Below are positions 8,504 to 16,972 of a DNA stretch of 64,000 bases, piece after piece (position 1 is the stretch's first letter; the number at the start of each line of letters is the position of its first letter). The translations under genes were made by a program, and so were the position numbers. The stretch comes from JAPLJC01 sp052326585. GTDB lineage: Bacteria > Desulfobacterota > Desulfobaccia > Desulfobaccales > 0-14-0-80-60-11. A model generated the notes under the pieces. That model did no database searches, had not been told where the DNA came from, and worked only from the letters and a program-made list of their open reading frames with translations. Location: positions 1-64,000 of the forward strand of contig JBKQLU010000034.1 in the NCBI GenBank assembly GCA_052326585.1, written 5' to 3'.

Positions 8504-9745
8504 ATGATCGCCCACCTGGCTTCCTGGGTCCTGCCGGTGAGCCGCCCCCCCATCCGCGATGGCGCGGTGCTGGTGGAGGGCGGGGTGATCCGGGCGGTGG
8601 GCCCAGCCCGGGAGGTCTGTTCCTCTCTTCGGTCTTCTCCGTCTTCCTCGCCGGGGTCCGGAGGCCGGGGATTGATCTGCGACCATGGCTCAGGGGCCAT
8701 CCTGCCGGGACTGGTCAATTGTCACACCCACCTGGAGTTCTCTGCCCTGGCCGGGCGCATTCCGCCGCAGGAGCGTTGGCCGGATTGGCTGGAGGCGGCC
8801 CTGGCGGCACGGGAGGCCCTGGCTCCCGGGGAAGTTGCCCAGGGCATTCTCCAGGGCCTGGAGGCATTGCGCCGCAATGGCACCGTCCTGGTGGGCGAGG
8901 TCAGCAACACCGGCGTTTCGCTTAAGTTCCTGGAGCAGAGCGAGCTCGACTACCATCTGTTTTACGAATGTTTGGGCTTCGATCTCCTGGAACCCGTGGA
9001 CCTGGGGAAATCCTTTCCCTTTCTGGCCGAGGCCGGGGTGGCAGCCAACCCCGGGGTCTCCGCCGCCGCCCATGCGCCCTACTCCGTTTCTGCGGCCCTG
9101 TTTCGCGCCATCAGCCGCTGGAACGACGCCGGCGGCCGCCCGCAAACGGTGCATTTGGGGGAATCCCGGGAGGAGCTGGCCTTTCTGGCGGAGGGCAACG
9201 GCTTTTTGCGAGACTTGCTCAAGCGGCGGGGACGGTGGCTCGATGCCTTTCAGCCCCCGGGGGCAAGCCCGGCCGGCTATTTGCAGCGTTTGGGCTTCAT
9301 GGGGCCTCGCACCCTGGCGGTGCACGGCGTCTGGCTGGATGAGGCGGACTGGCGCCTGCTGGTGCAAAGCCGCACCTGGCTGGTCCTTTGCCCCCGGGCC
9401 AACCGTTACACCGGGGCAGGGTTGCCGCCGGTGGACCGGCTGCTTCAGGCCCGGGTCAATCTGTCCCTGGGCACCGACTCTCTGGCAGGCAACTGGGACT
9501 TGAATCTCTTCGGGGAGATTGACTGGCTCCGGCGGACTTTTCCCGCCCACCCCGGAGATTTGTGGCTGCGCCTGGCCACCCTCAACGGCGCCCGGGCCCT
9601 GGGGAGGGAGCGGGACCTGGGAAGTCTGCAGCCTGGGAAAAAGGCGGCTTTGGGGTTTATCCCCCTTGAGGCGCCGGGGGCCAAAGATTTCTGGCAGGAA
9701 CTTTTCACGGCCGGGGCCGCCGGGAAATTTCGCTGGCTGGGGTAA
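8504..9745 (+). CDS. Amidohydrolase-family aminofutalosine deaminase (MqnX-like)
   Basis: This 413-aa protein is in the amidohydrolase superfamily close to S-adenosylhomocysteine, chlorohydrolase and cytosine deaminases. Metal-site motifs are visible: 'NCHTHLEF' near residue 75, 'HLGES', 'VHGVWL' and 'GTDSLAG'. In the futalosine pathway such a deaminase turns aminofutalosine into futalosine; the position after the phosphorylase gene and before mqnA supports this. A Ser/Pro-rich stretch near residues 45-55 looks like an insertion in the N-terminal beta-sandwich. Confidence 0.85.
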   Translation: MIAHLASWVLPVSRPPIRDGAVLVEGGVIRAVGPAREVCSSLRSSPSSSPGSGGRGLICDHGSGAILPGLVNCHTHLEFSALAGRIPPQERWPDWLEAALAAREALAPGEVAQGILQGLEALRRNGTVLVGEVSNTGVSLKFLEQSELDYHLFYECLGFDLLEPVDLGKSFPFLAEAGVAANPGVSAAAHAPYSVSAALFRAISRWNDAGGRPQTVHLGESREELAFLAEGNGFLRDLLKRRGRWLDAFQPPGASPAGYLQRLGFMGPRTLAVHGVWLDEADWRLLVQSRTWLVLCPRANRYTGAGLPPVDRLLQARVNLSLGTDSLAGNWDLNLFGEIDWLRRTFPAHPGDLWLRLATLNGARALGRERDLGSLQPGKKAALGFIPLEAPGAKDFWQELFTAGAAGKFRWLG

Positions 9746-9764
9746 TCCGGTGCCGGGGCCGGCA

Positions 9765-9790
9765 GTGGCACAGGCTGCCAGCCTGTGGCC
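9765..9790. repeat. REP-like palindrome (CACAGGCT...AGCCTGTG)
   Basis: GTGGCACAGGCT-GCC-AGCCTGTGGCC has 8-bp arms (9769-9776, 9780-9787). It belongs to the same family as the inverted REPs that flank the decayed RAYT gene at 20.2-20.7 kb. It lies in the 181-bp gap before mqnA. Confidence 0.6.
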
Positions 9791-9926
9791 GGACCGGGAA
9801 GAGAAACTGACAACTGGCTACCATCCCCCGGTAAATGCATTTTTTAGATTTCTGGTTTCCCGGAAATTTTTTAAGCTCAGGCTTAAATCTTTGCCGTTAG
9901 CTGACCGCTTTCTTCAGGAGGTCGAC

Positions 9927-10754
9927 ATGCCTTCCCGGGCCCGTCTTGGTCGGATTGAGTACCTCAACGTCCTGCCCATCTATTTTGCCCTGGAGAACCT
10001 GTCCGGGGAGGACGGTTTTCAGCTGGTGCGGGGCACGCCGGCGGAACTGAACGACGCCATGCGCCGGGGAGAGGTGGACCTGGGCTCTATTTCCGCCATG
10101 GAATATGGCCGCCATCCCGGGTCTTATCTGCTGCTTCCCGATCTCTCCATCAGCTCCCGGGGGCCGGTGGGCAGCGTTCTGCTCTTCAGCCGGGTGCCCT
10201 TTGGGGAGCTCCAGGACCAGAGCATCAATGTGAGCGCCGCCTCGGCCAGCGGCGCCGCCCTCCTTAAGGTGCTGCTGGCCGAGCTTTTTCAGGTAACCGC
10301 CCATTTTCACCCCGGTCCCCTCGCCGGCAGCTCCCTCCCGGCCGCGGCCGCAGACCTGGCCATCGGCGATGAAGCTCTTAGGCTCAAACGTGAGGGGGCC
10401 GGGCCCTTTGAGCTGGACCTGGGCGCCGCCTGGCAGGAGCTCACCGGCCTACCCTTTGTCTTTGGGGTCTGGGCGGTGCGCCGCGACTTTGCCCAGGCCC
10501 AGCCCGAGGATACCCTGGCCCTGCACCGGCTGTTGCTGCAATCCAAGTCCTGGGGACTCGGGTCGCTGCCGGCATTGAGCCGCCTGGCCGCGGCTTCCTT
10601 CGGCATGACACCCGAGGCGGTGCTGGCTTATTTTCAGCAATTGGATTATGCTTTAGGGCCGGAGCACCAGCGGGGTTTGCGTACCTTCTTTCATTACTTA
10701 TGCGAACGGGGGGAGCTGCCGGAAGAGCCGCGGTTGGAATATTTTCAAGGGTAG
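9927..10754 (+). CDS. mqnA: Chorismate dehydratase, MqnA
   Basis: First enzyme of the futalosine pathway: it dehydrates chorismate to 3-(1-carboxyvinyloxy)benzoate. The 275-aa protein has the periplasmic-binding-protein-like fold signature of MqnA: 'RLGRIEYLNVLPIYFAL' at the start, 'RGTPAELNDAMRRGEVDLGSISAMEYG', and 'PFVFGVWAVRRDF'. AGGAGG ends 5 bases before the ATG at 9927, so the longer in-frame extension back to 9519 (overlapping the previous gene) is rejected. It is soluble and lacks a signal peptide, as expected for MqnA rather than a transporter. Confidence 0.92.
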   Translation: MPSRARLGRIEYLNVLPIYFALENLSGEDGFQLVRGTPAELNDAMRRGEVDLGSISAMEYGRHPGSYLLLPDLSISSRGPVGSVLLFSRVPFGELQDQSINVSAASASGAALLKVLLAELFQVTAHFHPGPLAGSSLPAAAADLAIGDEALRLKREGAGPFELDLGAAWQELTGLPFVFGVWAVRRDFAQAQPEDTLALHRLLLQSKSWGLGSLPALSRLAAASFGMTPEAVLAYFQQLDYALGPEHQRGLRTFFHYLCERGELPEEPRLEYFQG

Positions 10755-10769
10755 CTAGCAGCGGTCAGC

Positions 10770-10823
10770 TTTCAGCTAAAGACAGAAAACTCACTGCTCA
10801 CTGCTATCTGCTCACTGCTGAAA
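10770..10823. repeat. Low-complexity 'CTCACTGCT' repeat
   Basis: Several copies of ACTGCTCACTGCT-type words fill the gap between mqnA and the UbiD-type gene. The same words recur directly before livF (16105-16135) and, inverted, before hdrC (59566-59590). They appear to be dispersed intergenic simple repeats; no function is evident. Confidence 0.55.
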
Positions 10824-10845
10824 GCTATCCCGAAGGGATTAATAC

Positions 10846-12291
10846 ATGGGCTATAGGGATTTGCAGGAATTTATCGAACGCCTGGAGCAGGCCGGGGAAT
10901 TAGTGCGCCTCCGTGAACCGGTGAGCCCCAGGTTGGAAATCACCGAGATCACCGACCGCATCAGCAAGCGGGCCGGGCCGGCCCTGCTCTTTGAGGAGGT
11001 GCCGGGCTATACGTTGCCGGTGCTGATGAACGCCTTCGGCTCCATGAAGCGCATGTGTCTGGCGCTGCAGGTGGACTCCCTGGAAGGCATCGCCGGGGAG
11101 TTGCTGGACTTCATGGAGGTGGAGGCCAACACCCTGATGAAAAAGCTGAAGCTCCTCCCCAAGCTGGCCCGCCTGGGGAGGATGTTTCCCAAAGAGGTCT
11201 CCCGGGGCCCCTGCCAGGAAGTGGTGCTCACCGGCGACGACATCGACCTGGGGCAGATCCCGGTTCTCACCTGCTGGCCCGGGGACGGCGGTCCTTTCAT
11301 CACTCTGCCCGCGGTCTTCACCCGGCACCCCGAGACCGGGCGGCGCAACGTGGGGATGTACCGCCTCCAGGTCTATGACGCCCGGACCACGGGCATGCAC
11401 TGGCACGCCCATAAGGGCGGAGCCCAGCACTACCGGGTGGCGGAAGCCCGGGGAGAGGCGCTGCCCGCGGCGGTGGCCATCGGCGCCGACCCCGCGGTCA
11501 CCTATGCGGCCACCGCGCCGCTGCCCGAGGACATCGATGAAATCGTCTTTGCCGGCTTTCTGCGGGGCGAACCGGTGGAGCTGGTGAACTGCCTCACCCA
11601 GCCCTTACAAGTGCCGGCGGAATCGCAGATCGTCCTGGAAGGCTACGTGGCCCCCGGGGAGCGCCGCCGGGAAGGTCCTTTTGGCGACCACACCGGCTAC
11701 TATTCCCTGGCGGACGACTACCCGGTCTTCCACCTCACCGCGCTCACCCGCCGGCGCCAGGCCATCTATCCCGCCACCATCGTGGGCCGGCCTCCCATGG
11801 AAGATTGCTATATGGCCAAGGCGACCGAACGCATCTTCTTTCCCCTGATCCAAAAGACCTTGCCGGAACTGGTGGACTTGAACCTGCCGATGGAGGGGGT
11901 GTTCCACAATCTGGCCTTCGTCTCCATCGACAAACGTTACCCGGGCCACGCCCGCAAGGTGATGTATGCCCTTTGGGGCCTGGGCCAGATGATGTTCACC
12001 AAGATTATCGTGGTCTTCGACCGGGAGGTGGACGTCCAGGACCTGGGCCAGGTACTATGGCGTCTGGGCAACAACGTCGATCCCAAACGGGACACGGTCT
12101 TCTCCGAGGGGCCGGTGGATGCCCTGGACCATGCCGCCCCTCTGGCCCAGTATGGCTCCAAAATGGGTATCGACGCCACCCGCAAGTGGCCCGAGGAGGG
12201 TTTTACCCGCCCCTGGCCGGAGGTGATCGAGATGGACCCGGAAATTCAACGGAAGGTGGACGAGCTGTGGCCCAGACTGGGACTGAAGTAA
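10846..12291 (+). CDS. UbiD family decarboxylase of menaquinone synthesis (MqnL-like)
   Basis: This 481-aa protein is a UbiD-type, prenylated-FMN-dependent decarboxylase. It shows the family's N-terminal 'DLQEFIERLEQAGELVR', a central 'NVGMYRLQVYD...MHWH.HKGG' segment, and the metal/prFMN-binding region with 'PFGDHTGYY'. In this cluster it should decarboxylate the 1,4-dihydroxy-6-naphthoate-derived polyprenyl intermediate. ubiX, which makes its cofactor, follows after 8 bp and mqnP after that. The start has GAAGGGATT upstream. Confidence 0.9.
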   Translation: MGYRDLQEFIERLEQAGELVRLREPVSPRLEITEITDRISKRAGPALLFEEVPGYTLPVLMNAFGSMKRMCLALQVDSLEGIAGELLDFMEVEANTLMKKLKLLPKLARLGRMFPKEVSRGPCQEVVLTGDDIDLGQIPVLTCWPGDGGPFITLPAVFTRHPETGRRNVGMYRLQVYDARTTGMHWHAHKGGAQHYRVAEARGEALPAAVAIGADPAVTYAATAPLPEDIDEIVFAGFLRGEPVELVNCLTQPLQVPAESQIVLEGYVAPGERRREGPFGDHTGYYSLADDYPVFHLTALTRRRQAIYPATIVGRPPMEDCYMAKATERIFFPLIQKTLPELVDLNLPMEGVFHNLAFVSIDKRYPGHARKVMYALWGLGQMMFTKIIVVFDREVDVQDLGQVLWRLGNNVDPKRDTVFSEGPVDALDHAAPLAQYGSKMGIDATRKWPEEGFTRPWPEVIEMDPEIQRKVDELWPRLGLK

Positions 12292-12299
12292 ACCGCTAT

Positions 12300-12848
12300 G
12301 TGGTGGCCCTCACCGGGGCCTCGGGGATGATTTACGCCAGGGAACTTCTGGCCTATTTCGCCGGCCGGCCGGACCTGGAGCTGCACGCGGTGATCTCCGC
12401 GGCCGGAGAGCAGGTGCTGGCCCTGGAGTTGGGGCTGGCCCCCGGGGAGCTGGCCCCCGGGGCGGTCTGGCACCGGGTGGACGATTTCACCGCCCCCCTG
12501 GCCAGCGGCTCCTTCAGGGCCCGGGCCATGGTGGTGATCCCCTGCTCCATGGGGACCCTGGGGGCCATTGCCCAGGGAGCCGGCCGCAACCTGATCCACC
12601 GGGCCGGCGAGGTCTTCCTGAAGGAGAGGCGCCCCCTGCTCCTGGTGGTTCGGGAAACGCCGCTGAGCCTTATTCACTTGAAGAACCTGACCCGGGTGGC
12701 CACGGCCGGGGCCACCGTCATGCCGGCCTGCCCCGGCTTTTATCACCGGCCCGCCACCCTGGATGATCTGGCCCGGCAGTTCGCCGGCCGCGTCCTGGAC
12801 CTCCTGGGGTTGGCGCACCGATTGGGGCCGCGCTGGGGGGAGAACTGA
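12300..12848 (+). CDS. ubiX: Flavin prenyltransferase UbiX
   Basis: This protein of about 182 aa makes prenylated FMN for the UbiD-type decarboxylase encoded immediately upstream. Motifs: 'VVALTGASGM' at the start, 'VIPCSMGTLGAIAQG' with the conserved SMxT, 'RPLLLVVRETPLSLIHLKN', and 'MPACPGFYHRP'. The chosen start is GTG at 12300, 9 bases after the ubiD-like stop begins, because the family usually begins just ahead of this strand. No ATG in frame is nearby, so the exact start is uncertain. Confidence 0.88.
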   Translation: MVALTGASGMIYARELLAYFAGRPDLELHAVISAAGEQVLALELGLAPGELAPGAVWHRVDDFTAPLASGSFRARAMVVIPCSMGTLGAIAQGAGRNLIHRAGEVFLKERRPLLLVVRETPLSLIHLKNLTRVATAGATVMPACPGFYHRPATLDDLARQFAGRVLDLLGLAHRLGPRWGEN

Positions 12849-12865
12849 GGCCGCCCAGGCTGGAA

Positions 12866-12884
12866 AGCCCGGTTCAGCCGGGCT
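12866..12884. repeat. Hairpin AGCCCGG-TTCAG-CCGGGCT
   Basis: A 7-bp perfect stem in the 181-bp gap between ubiX and mqnP. No T-tract follows, so it looks like a REP-type palindrome rather than a terminator, although an attenuating role is possible. Confidence 0.4.
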
Positions 12885-13029
12885 AAGGCCAGCAGCCGCC
12901 AGTGGTTGGCGCCGCCGGCCCCGGGCAGCGCGGCAAGCGGTTGCCAGGGGGTGGGCGTCCCACCTTTCCAGGAACTTTTCAGGACAGAACCAGCAAAAAC
13001 AGGATAGATTCTAACTATTCCGGCCCGCT

Positions 13030-13890
13030 ATGCGCCAGTTCTTGCAAAACCTTTACGAATTGTTGGAGATGATCAAGATCGGCCACAGCGTTCTGGCCCT
13101 GCCCTTTGCCTTCATGGGGGCCATGCTGGCGGCCCGGGGCCTGCCCGATGGCCGCACCGACTTCTATATCCTGCTGGCCATGGTAGGCGCCCGGGCTGCC
13201 GCCATGGCCTTCAACCGCCTGGCCGACGCCCCTTTGGACGCCCTCAATCCCCGCACCCAGGATCGAGCCTTGCCCGCAGCCCGGGTGAGCCGCCGGGCCG
13301 CCTGGATGCTGACGATCGGCAGCGCCCTGGTTTTCGTGGGGGCCGCGGCCCAGCTCAACCGGCTCTGTCTGCTGCTCTCGCCCCTGGCCTTGTTGGTGAT
13401 CCTGGGATACTCCCTCACCAAACGCTTTACCTCACTCTCCCACCTGGTCCTGGGGCTGAGCCTGGGCTTCGCCCCGATGGGCGGCTGGCTGGCGGTGCGG
13501 ACCGACCTGAGCCCCGCGGTGCTGACCCTATCCGCGGCAGTAATCTTTTGGGTGGCGGGCTTCGATATCCTCTACTCCCTCCAGGACGAGGACTCCGACC
13601 GCCGCCTGGGCCTCTCCTCCCTGCCGGCCAGCTTAGGAGCCACCGGCGCCAGACGTCTGTCGGCCCTGTTTCACCTGGGCGCGGCCGTCTGCTTCGGCCT
13701 CACCGGCTTGCTGGCCGCACTGGGCGCGGTCTATGCCGGGGCGGTGCTGCTTACCTCTCTGATACTGCTCTTCCAGCATGCCGTCCTCGCCTGCCGGAAC
13801 CCTGTGCGCCTGCCCCCGGCCTTCTTCACCCTCAACGGTCTGGTGGGCCTGGGCCTGGCCCTGGCCACCTGGCTGTCGCTGGCCGTTTAA
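13030..13890 (+). CDS. mqnP: UbiA-family polyprenyltransferase, MqnP
   Basis: Integral membrane prenyltransferase of 286 aa with about eight hydrophobic segments. It should attach the polyprenyl tail to the naphthoate precursor in the last part of the futalosine pathway. The two Asp-rich motifs that bind prenyl diphosphate via Mg2+ are seen: 'NRLADAPLDALNPRTQDR' near residue 65 and 'DILYSLQDEDSDRR' near residue 180. It closes the menaquinone cluster; a strong terminator follows at 13995. Confidence 0.9.
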   Translation: MRQFLQNLYELLEMIKIGHSVLALPFAFMGAMLAARGLPDGRTDFYILLAMVGARAAAMAFNRLADAPLDALNPRTQDRALPAARVSRRAAWMLTIGSALVFVGAAAQLNRLCLLLSPLALLVILGYSLTKRFTSLSHLVLGLSLGFAPMGGWLAVRTDLSPAVLTLSAAVIFWVAGFDILYSLQDEDSDRRLGLSSLPASLGATGARRLSALFHLGAAVCFGLTGLLAALGAVYAGAVLLTSLILLFQHAVLACRNPVRLPPAFFTLNGLVGLGLALATWLSLAV

Positions 13891-13994
13891 GAATGGCCCG
13901 GCCGCACCTTCAGGCTTAACCCGGTTTACGAGCGGTTTAGCAGCCAGGTTGGGGTGGCCTGCAACTAGTAAACGGCAGCGCTGGCGGAGGCGCC

Positions 13995-14018
13995 GCGGCC
14001 CCCTTGGGGGCCGCTTTT
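13995..14018 (+). terminator. Rho-independent terminator after mqnP
   Basis: GCGGCCCCC-TT-GGGGGCCGC forms a 9-bp perfect GC stem followed by TTTT. It lies 105 bases past the mqnP stop and separates the menaquinone cluster from livH. Confidence 0.7.
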
Positions 14019-14124
14019 GGTTTATGGGGCAGCCCCCTCCTGGAGATAGGAAGCTGCGGCCCCCGGGGCGCCATGCAAAACCTGGTTGTCATCCCTGGGG
14101 CTGGGATGATATGGTGAGGCGGGC

Positions 14125-14143
14125 CTTGCCCGGGAAGGGCAAG
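14125..14143. other. Stem-loop upstream of livH
   Basis: CTTGCCC-GGGAA-GGGCAAG is a 7-bp stem ending 37 bases before the livH ATG. It may be a leader hairpin or a second weak terminator. The rest of 13891-14180 holds no gene that I can support. Confidence 0.35.
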
Positions 14144-14180
14144 ACTTTATGAGGCAAATCCTGGGACCTGATTAACGCCG

Positions 14181-15044
14181 ATGTTTCTCCAGCAATTACT
14201 CAACGGCCTCACCAGCGGCAGCGTTTACGCCCTCATCGCCCTGGGCTACACCATGATCTACGGCATCCTGGGCCTGATCAATTTTGCCCAGGGAGAGATA
14301 TACATGTTCGGGGCCTTTGTGACGGTGCTGCTGCTGGCCGGCGGGCGGGTCCCCTTTCTCCTGGCCTGCGGCGCCGGGATGGCGGCCGCCGCCCTGCTGG
14401 GGGTGGCCCTGGAGCGCGTGGCCTTCCGGCCCTTGCGAGGTTCCCATCCCGTGGTGCCCCTGATCAGCGCCATTGGCGCCTCCATCTTTCTGCAGAGTCT
14501 GGCCCTGCTGTTATTCGGCCCCAATGACCGGCCCTTTCCGGTGCATTTCGCCTTCAGCAGCATTAAGATCGCCGGGGCGACGGTATCCACCCTGCAGGCG
14601 GCCATCCTGGTTGCAGCCCTGGGCTTTATGGGACTGTTGCTGGTCTTCGTGCGTTATACCAGGTACGGCAAGGCCATTGTCGCCTGCGCCCTGGACCGGG
14701 ACACCGCCCGCCTCATGGGCATCAACGTCGACCGCATGGTGGCGCTGACCTTCCTCATCGGCTCGGCCCTGAGCGGTGCCGCCGGCATTATGATGGCCAT
14801 CTATTACAACGCCACCTACCCGCGCATGGGCCTGCTGCCCGGCCTCAAGGCCTTCAGCGCCGCCATCTTGGGAGGGGTGGGAAATATTCCCGGGGCTATC
14901 CTGGGAGGGCTGCTCCTGGGGGTGGCGGAGAGCCTGGGAGCCGCCTATATCTCCTCGGGTTACAAGGACGCCATCGCCTTCGCCATCATGATCCTGGTGC
15001 TGCTGCTCCGGCCCCAGGGGATCCTGAGGGGGCGGGGAGACTGA
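14181..15044 (+). CDS. livH: Branched-chain amino acid ABC transporter permease, LivH type
   Basis: Hydrophobic 287-aa inner-membrane permease with about eight membrane spans. The N-terminus 'QQLLNGLTSGSVYALIALGYTMIYGILGLINFAQGE' in segments is the LivH hallmark, and 'GLKAFSAAILGGVGNIPGAILGG' near residue 225 is the conserved EAA-like cytoplasmic loop that contacts the ATPase. It starts an H-M-F-G cluster; livM begins one base after its stop. The substrate could be a branched-chain amino acid, or an aromatic acid or amide given the CoA ligase downstream. Confidence 0.93.
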   Translation: MFLQQLLNGLTSGSVYALIALGYTMIYGILGLINFAQGEIYMFGAFVTVLLLAGGRVPFLLACGAGMAAAALLGVALERVAFRPLRGSHPVVPLISAIGASIFLQSLALLLFGPNDRPFPVHFAFSSIKIAGATVSTLQAAILVAALGFMGLLLVFVRYTRYGKAIVACALDRDTARLMGINVDRMVALTFLIGSALSGAAGIMMAIYYNATYPRMGLLPGLKAFSAAILGGVGNIPGAILGGLLLGVAESLGAAYISSGYKDAIAFAIMILVLLLRPQGILRGRGD

Positions 15045-15045
15045 G

Positions 15046-15918
15046 ATGACCGCCTATCTCATGCATCTGGCCATTCTGGCCGGGATTTACATCATCCTGA
15101 CGGTGAGCCTCAACCTGATTATCGGCTACGCCGGGCAGATTTCCCTGGGACACGCCGCCTTCTTTGGAGTCGGCGCTTACGCCTCCGCCCTCCTGGCCCT
15201 GCAGGTCCACTTGGCCTTCCCTTTAGCGGCCCTGGGCGCCATGCTGGCGGCGGCCGCGGGCGGCCTGGCCCTGGGCCTCCCCACCTTGAGATTGAAGGAG
15301 GATTACCTGGCCATCGTCACCCTGGGATTCGGGGTGATTCTGGACCTGGTGTTCCTCAATCTGGCAATCACCGGGGGGCCGGAGGGTCTGGCGGGCATCC
15401 CTTCCCCCAGCCTTTTCGGCTTGAGCTTCCGGCCTGCGGGCCGCTATCTGGTGTTGGTGGCTCTGGCGGTGGCCCTGGTCCTGGTCCTGACCTGGCGCCT
15501 GGTGGAGTCCTACCACGGCCGGGCCCTGCGGGCTATCCGCGATGATGAGACCACCGCCCAGGTCATGGGAATCAACACCCCGGCCTACAAGGTAGCCGTC
15601 TTCACGCTGGCCGCGGCCCTGGCCGGCCTGGCCGGTTCCCTCTACGCCCATTACATCACCTTCATCAACCCGGAATCCTTCGGTCTGCACACCTCCATCC
15701 TGATCCTGGCCATGGTGGTGCTGGGGGGTATGGGCTCCATGACCGGAGCGGTGCTGGGCGCGGTGATACTGACGGCCCTGCCCGAGATGCTGCGCCAGTT
15801 CCAGTCCTACCAGGACCTGGTCTACGGGGCGCTGCTGGTGGGTCTGCTGATCTTGAGGCCCGAAGGCTTGCTGGGCCGGGGCAAGCTGAGTTTAAAGTTC
15901 ATAACTAAGAAAGAATAG
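15046..15918 (+). CDS. livM: Branched-chain amino acid ABC transporter permease, LivM type
   Basis: Second permease of the HAAT-family importer, 290 aa. It has 'VSLNLIIGYAGQISLGHAAFFGVGAYASALL' in segments at the start, the LivM 'RLKEDYLAIVTLGFG' loop, 'TGGPEGLAGIP', and 'MVVLGGMGSMTGAVLGA' near the C-terminus. It partners LivH in the membrane. The ATG follows the livH stop by one base, indicating coupling. Confidence 0.93.
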   Translation: MTAYLMHLAILAGIYIILTVSLNLIIGYAGQISLGHAAFFGVGAYASALLALQVHLAFPLAALGAMLAAAAGGLALGLPTLRLKEDYLAIVTLGFGVILDLVFLNLAITGGPEGLAGIPSPSLFGLSFRPAGRYLVLVALAVALVLVLTWRLVESYHGRALRAIRDDETTAQVMGINTPAYKVAVFTLAAALAGLAGSLYAHYITFINPESFGLHTSILILAMVVLGGMGSMTGAVLGAVILTALPEMLRQFQSYQDLVYGALLVGLLILRPEGLLGRGKLSLKFITKKE

Positions 15919-15960
15919 TTTTTCTTTTTATTAATAATGTGAGCAGAAAAGAGATTAATT

Positions 15961-16002
15961 CCCCCTCACCCCAACCCTCTCCCCCTCGAGGGGGAAAGGG
16001 GA
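15961..16002. repeat. C/G-rich intergenic repeat, third copy
   Basis: CTCCCCCTCGAGGGGGA with C-rich and G-rich flanks matches the inverted pair at 5148-5252. It splits the liv cluster between livM and livF, an otherwise empty 217-bp gap. Confidence 0.55.
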
Positions 16003-16104
16003 TAAGGAAGGAACTCCATTTCTACACTGATTAATAAGAAAAGGCGGTGCAGGATTAGCGGCAAAATTAAGGCCGGTGGGAACGAGCTAAAACGCTGTCT
16101 GTTT

Positions 16105-16135
16105 TACTGCTCACTGTTAACTGCTCACTGCTAAG
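16105..16135. repeat. 'ACTGCTCACTG' repeat abutting livF
   Basis: Two direct copies of ACTGCTCACTG (16106-16116 and 16120-16130) end five bases before the livF ATG. They occupy the place where a Shine-Dalgarno would be, and no good ribosome-binding site is visible. The same words occur at 10770-10823 and 59566-59590. Confidence 0.55.
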
Positions 16136-16861
16136 ATGCTGACCTTAAAAAGTGTCCAGGCCGGATATGGCCGCCTGCCGGTGCTCAAGGGCATCTCTCT
16201 GCACGTGCGGCCAGGCGAGGTGGTGACCCTGATCGGCGGCAACGGCGCCGGCAAGAGCACCATCCTGCGCACCATCTGCGGCTTGCTGCGGGCCCGCAAA
16301 GGGGTCCTGGAATTTGCCGGCCAGGATCTGACCCTGCTGACTCCCGAGCGCATTGTGGCGCTGGGTCTGGTCCTGGTACCCGAAGGGCGCCGGGTCTTTC
16401 GGACCCTGAGCGTCACTGCCAACCTGGAGTTGGGGGCCTATACGCGGCGGGATAAATTCGAGGTGCGCCGGGACCTGGAAGAGCTGCGGCGGCGCTTCCC
16501 CGTGCTGCAGGAGCGGGCCCAGCAGGCGGCCGGCACCCTGAGCGGCGGCGAGCAGCAGATCCTGGCCATGGGCCGGGCCCTCATGGCCCGGCCCCGCCTC
16601 CTGATGCTGGATGAGCCGTCCATGGGCCTGGCCCCCCGCATGGTGACCCAGATTTACGAAATTCTGGCGGAATTGAAGAAGACCGGGACTACCATTCTGT
16701 TGGTGGAGCAGAATGCCCGGGCCGCCCTGAAGGTGGCCGACCGGGGTTATGTCCTGGAGACCGGCCGCATCATCCTGGACGGGGCCGCCGCCGAACTGCG
16801 GGAAGACCCGGAGGTGCAGCGGGCTTACCTGGGTAAAGGATATCGCGAGGTTTGGGAGTGA
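16136..16861 (+). CDS. livF: ABC transporter ATP-binding protein, LivF type
   Basis: ATPase of 241 aa for the Liv-type importer. Walker A 'GGNGAGKST' near residue 37, signature 'LSGGEQQ', Walker B 'LLMLDEPS', H-loop replaced in the usual LivF manner ('LLVEQNA'). 'LVPEGRRVF' is diagnostic of LivF over LivG. Its start abuts a simple repeat that leaves no visible Shine-Dalgarno, so translation may be weak or the repeat a recent insertion. Confidence 0.93.
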   Translation: MLTLKSVQAGYGRLPVLKGISLHVRPGEVVTLIGGNGAGKSTILRTICGLLRARKGVLEFAGQDLTLLTPERIVALGLVLVPEGRRVFRTLSVTANLELGAYTRRDKFEVRRDLEELRRRFPVLQERAQQAAGTLSGGEQQILAMGRALMARPRLLMLDEPSMGLAPRMVTQIYEILAELKKTGTTILLVEQNARAALKVADRGYVLETGRIILDGAAAELREDPEVQRAYLGKGYREVWE

Positions 16862-16972
16862 GGAGCAGCTCACGACCCAGCGCGGGCAGATGGCCAGCGG
16901 GAGAGATTCGCCGTCCTGGCTGCCGGCTGGCGGCTGGCAGCCTTCCCAGATCAGGTTGAAACTGGTAACTTG

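Noticed and set aside
9519..9926. Longer N-terminus for mqnA
   Set aside because: It overlaps the deaminase gene and crosses a REP-like repeat; the AGGAGG before ATG 9927 and family length support the short form.
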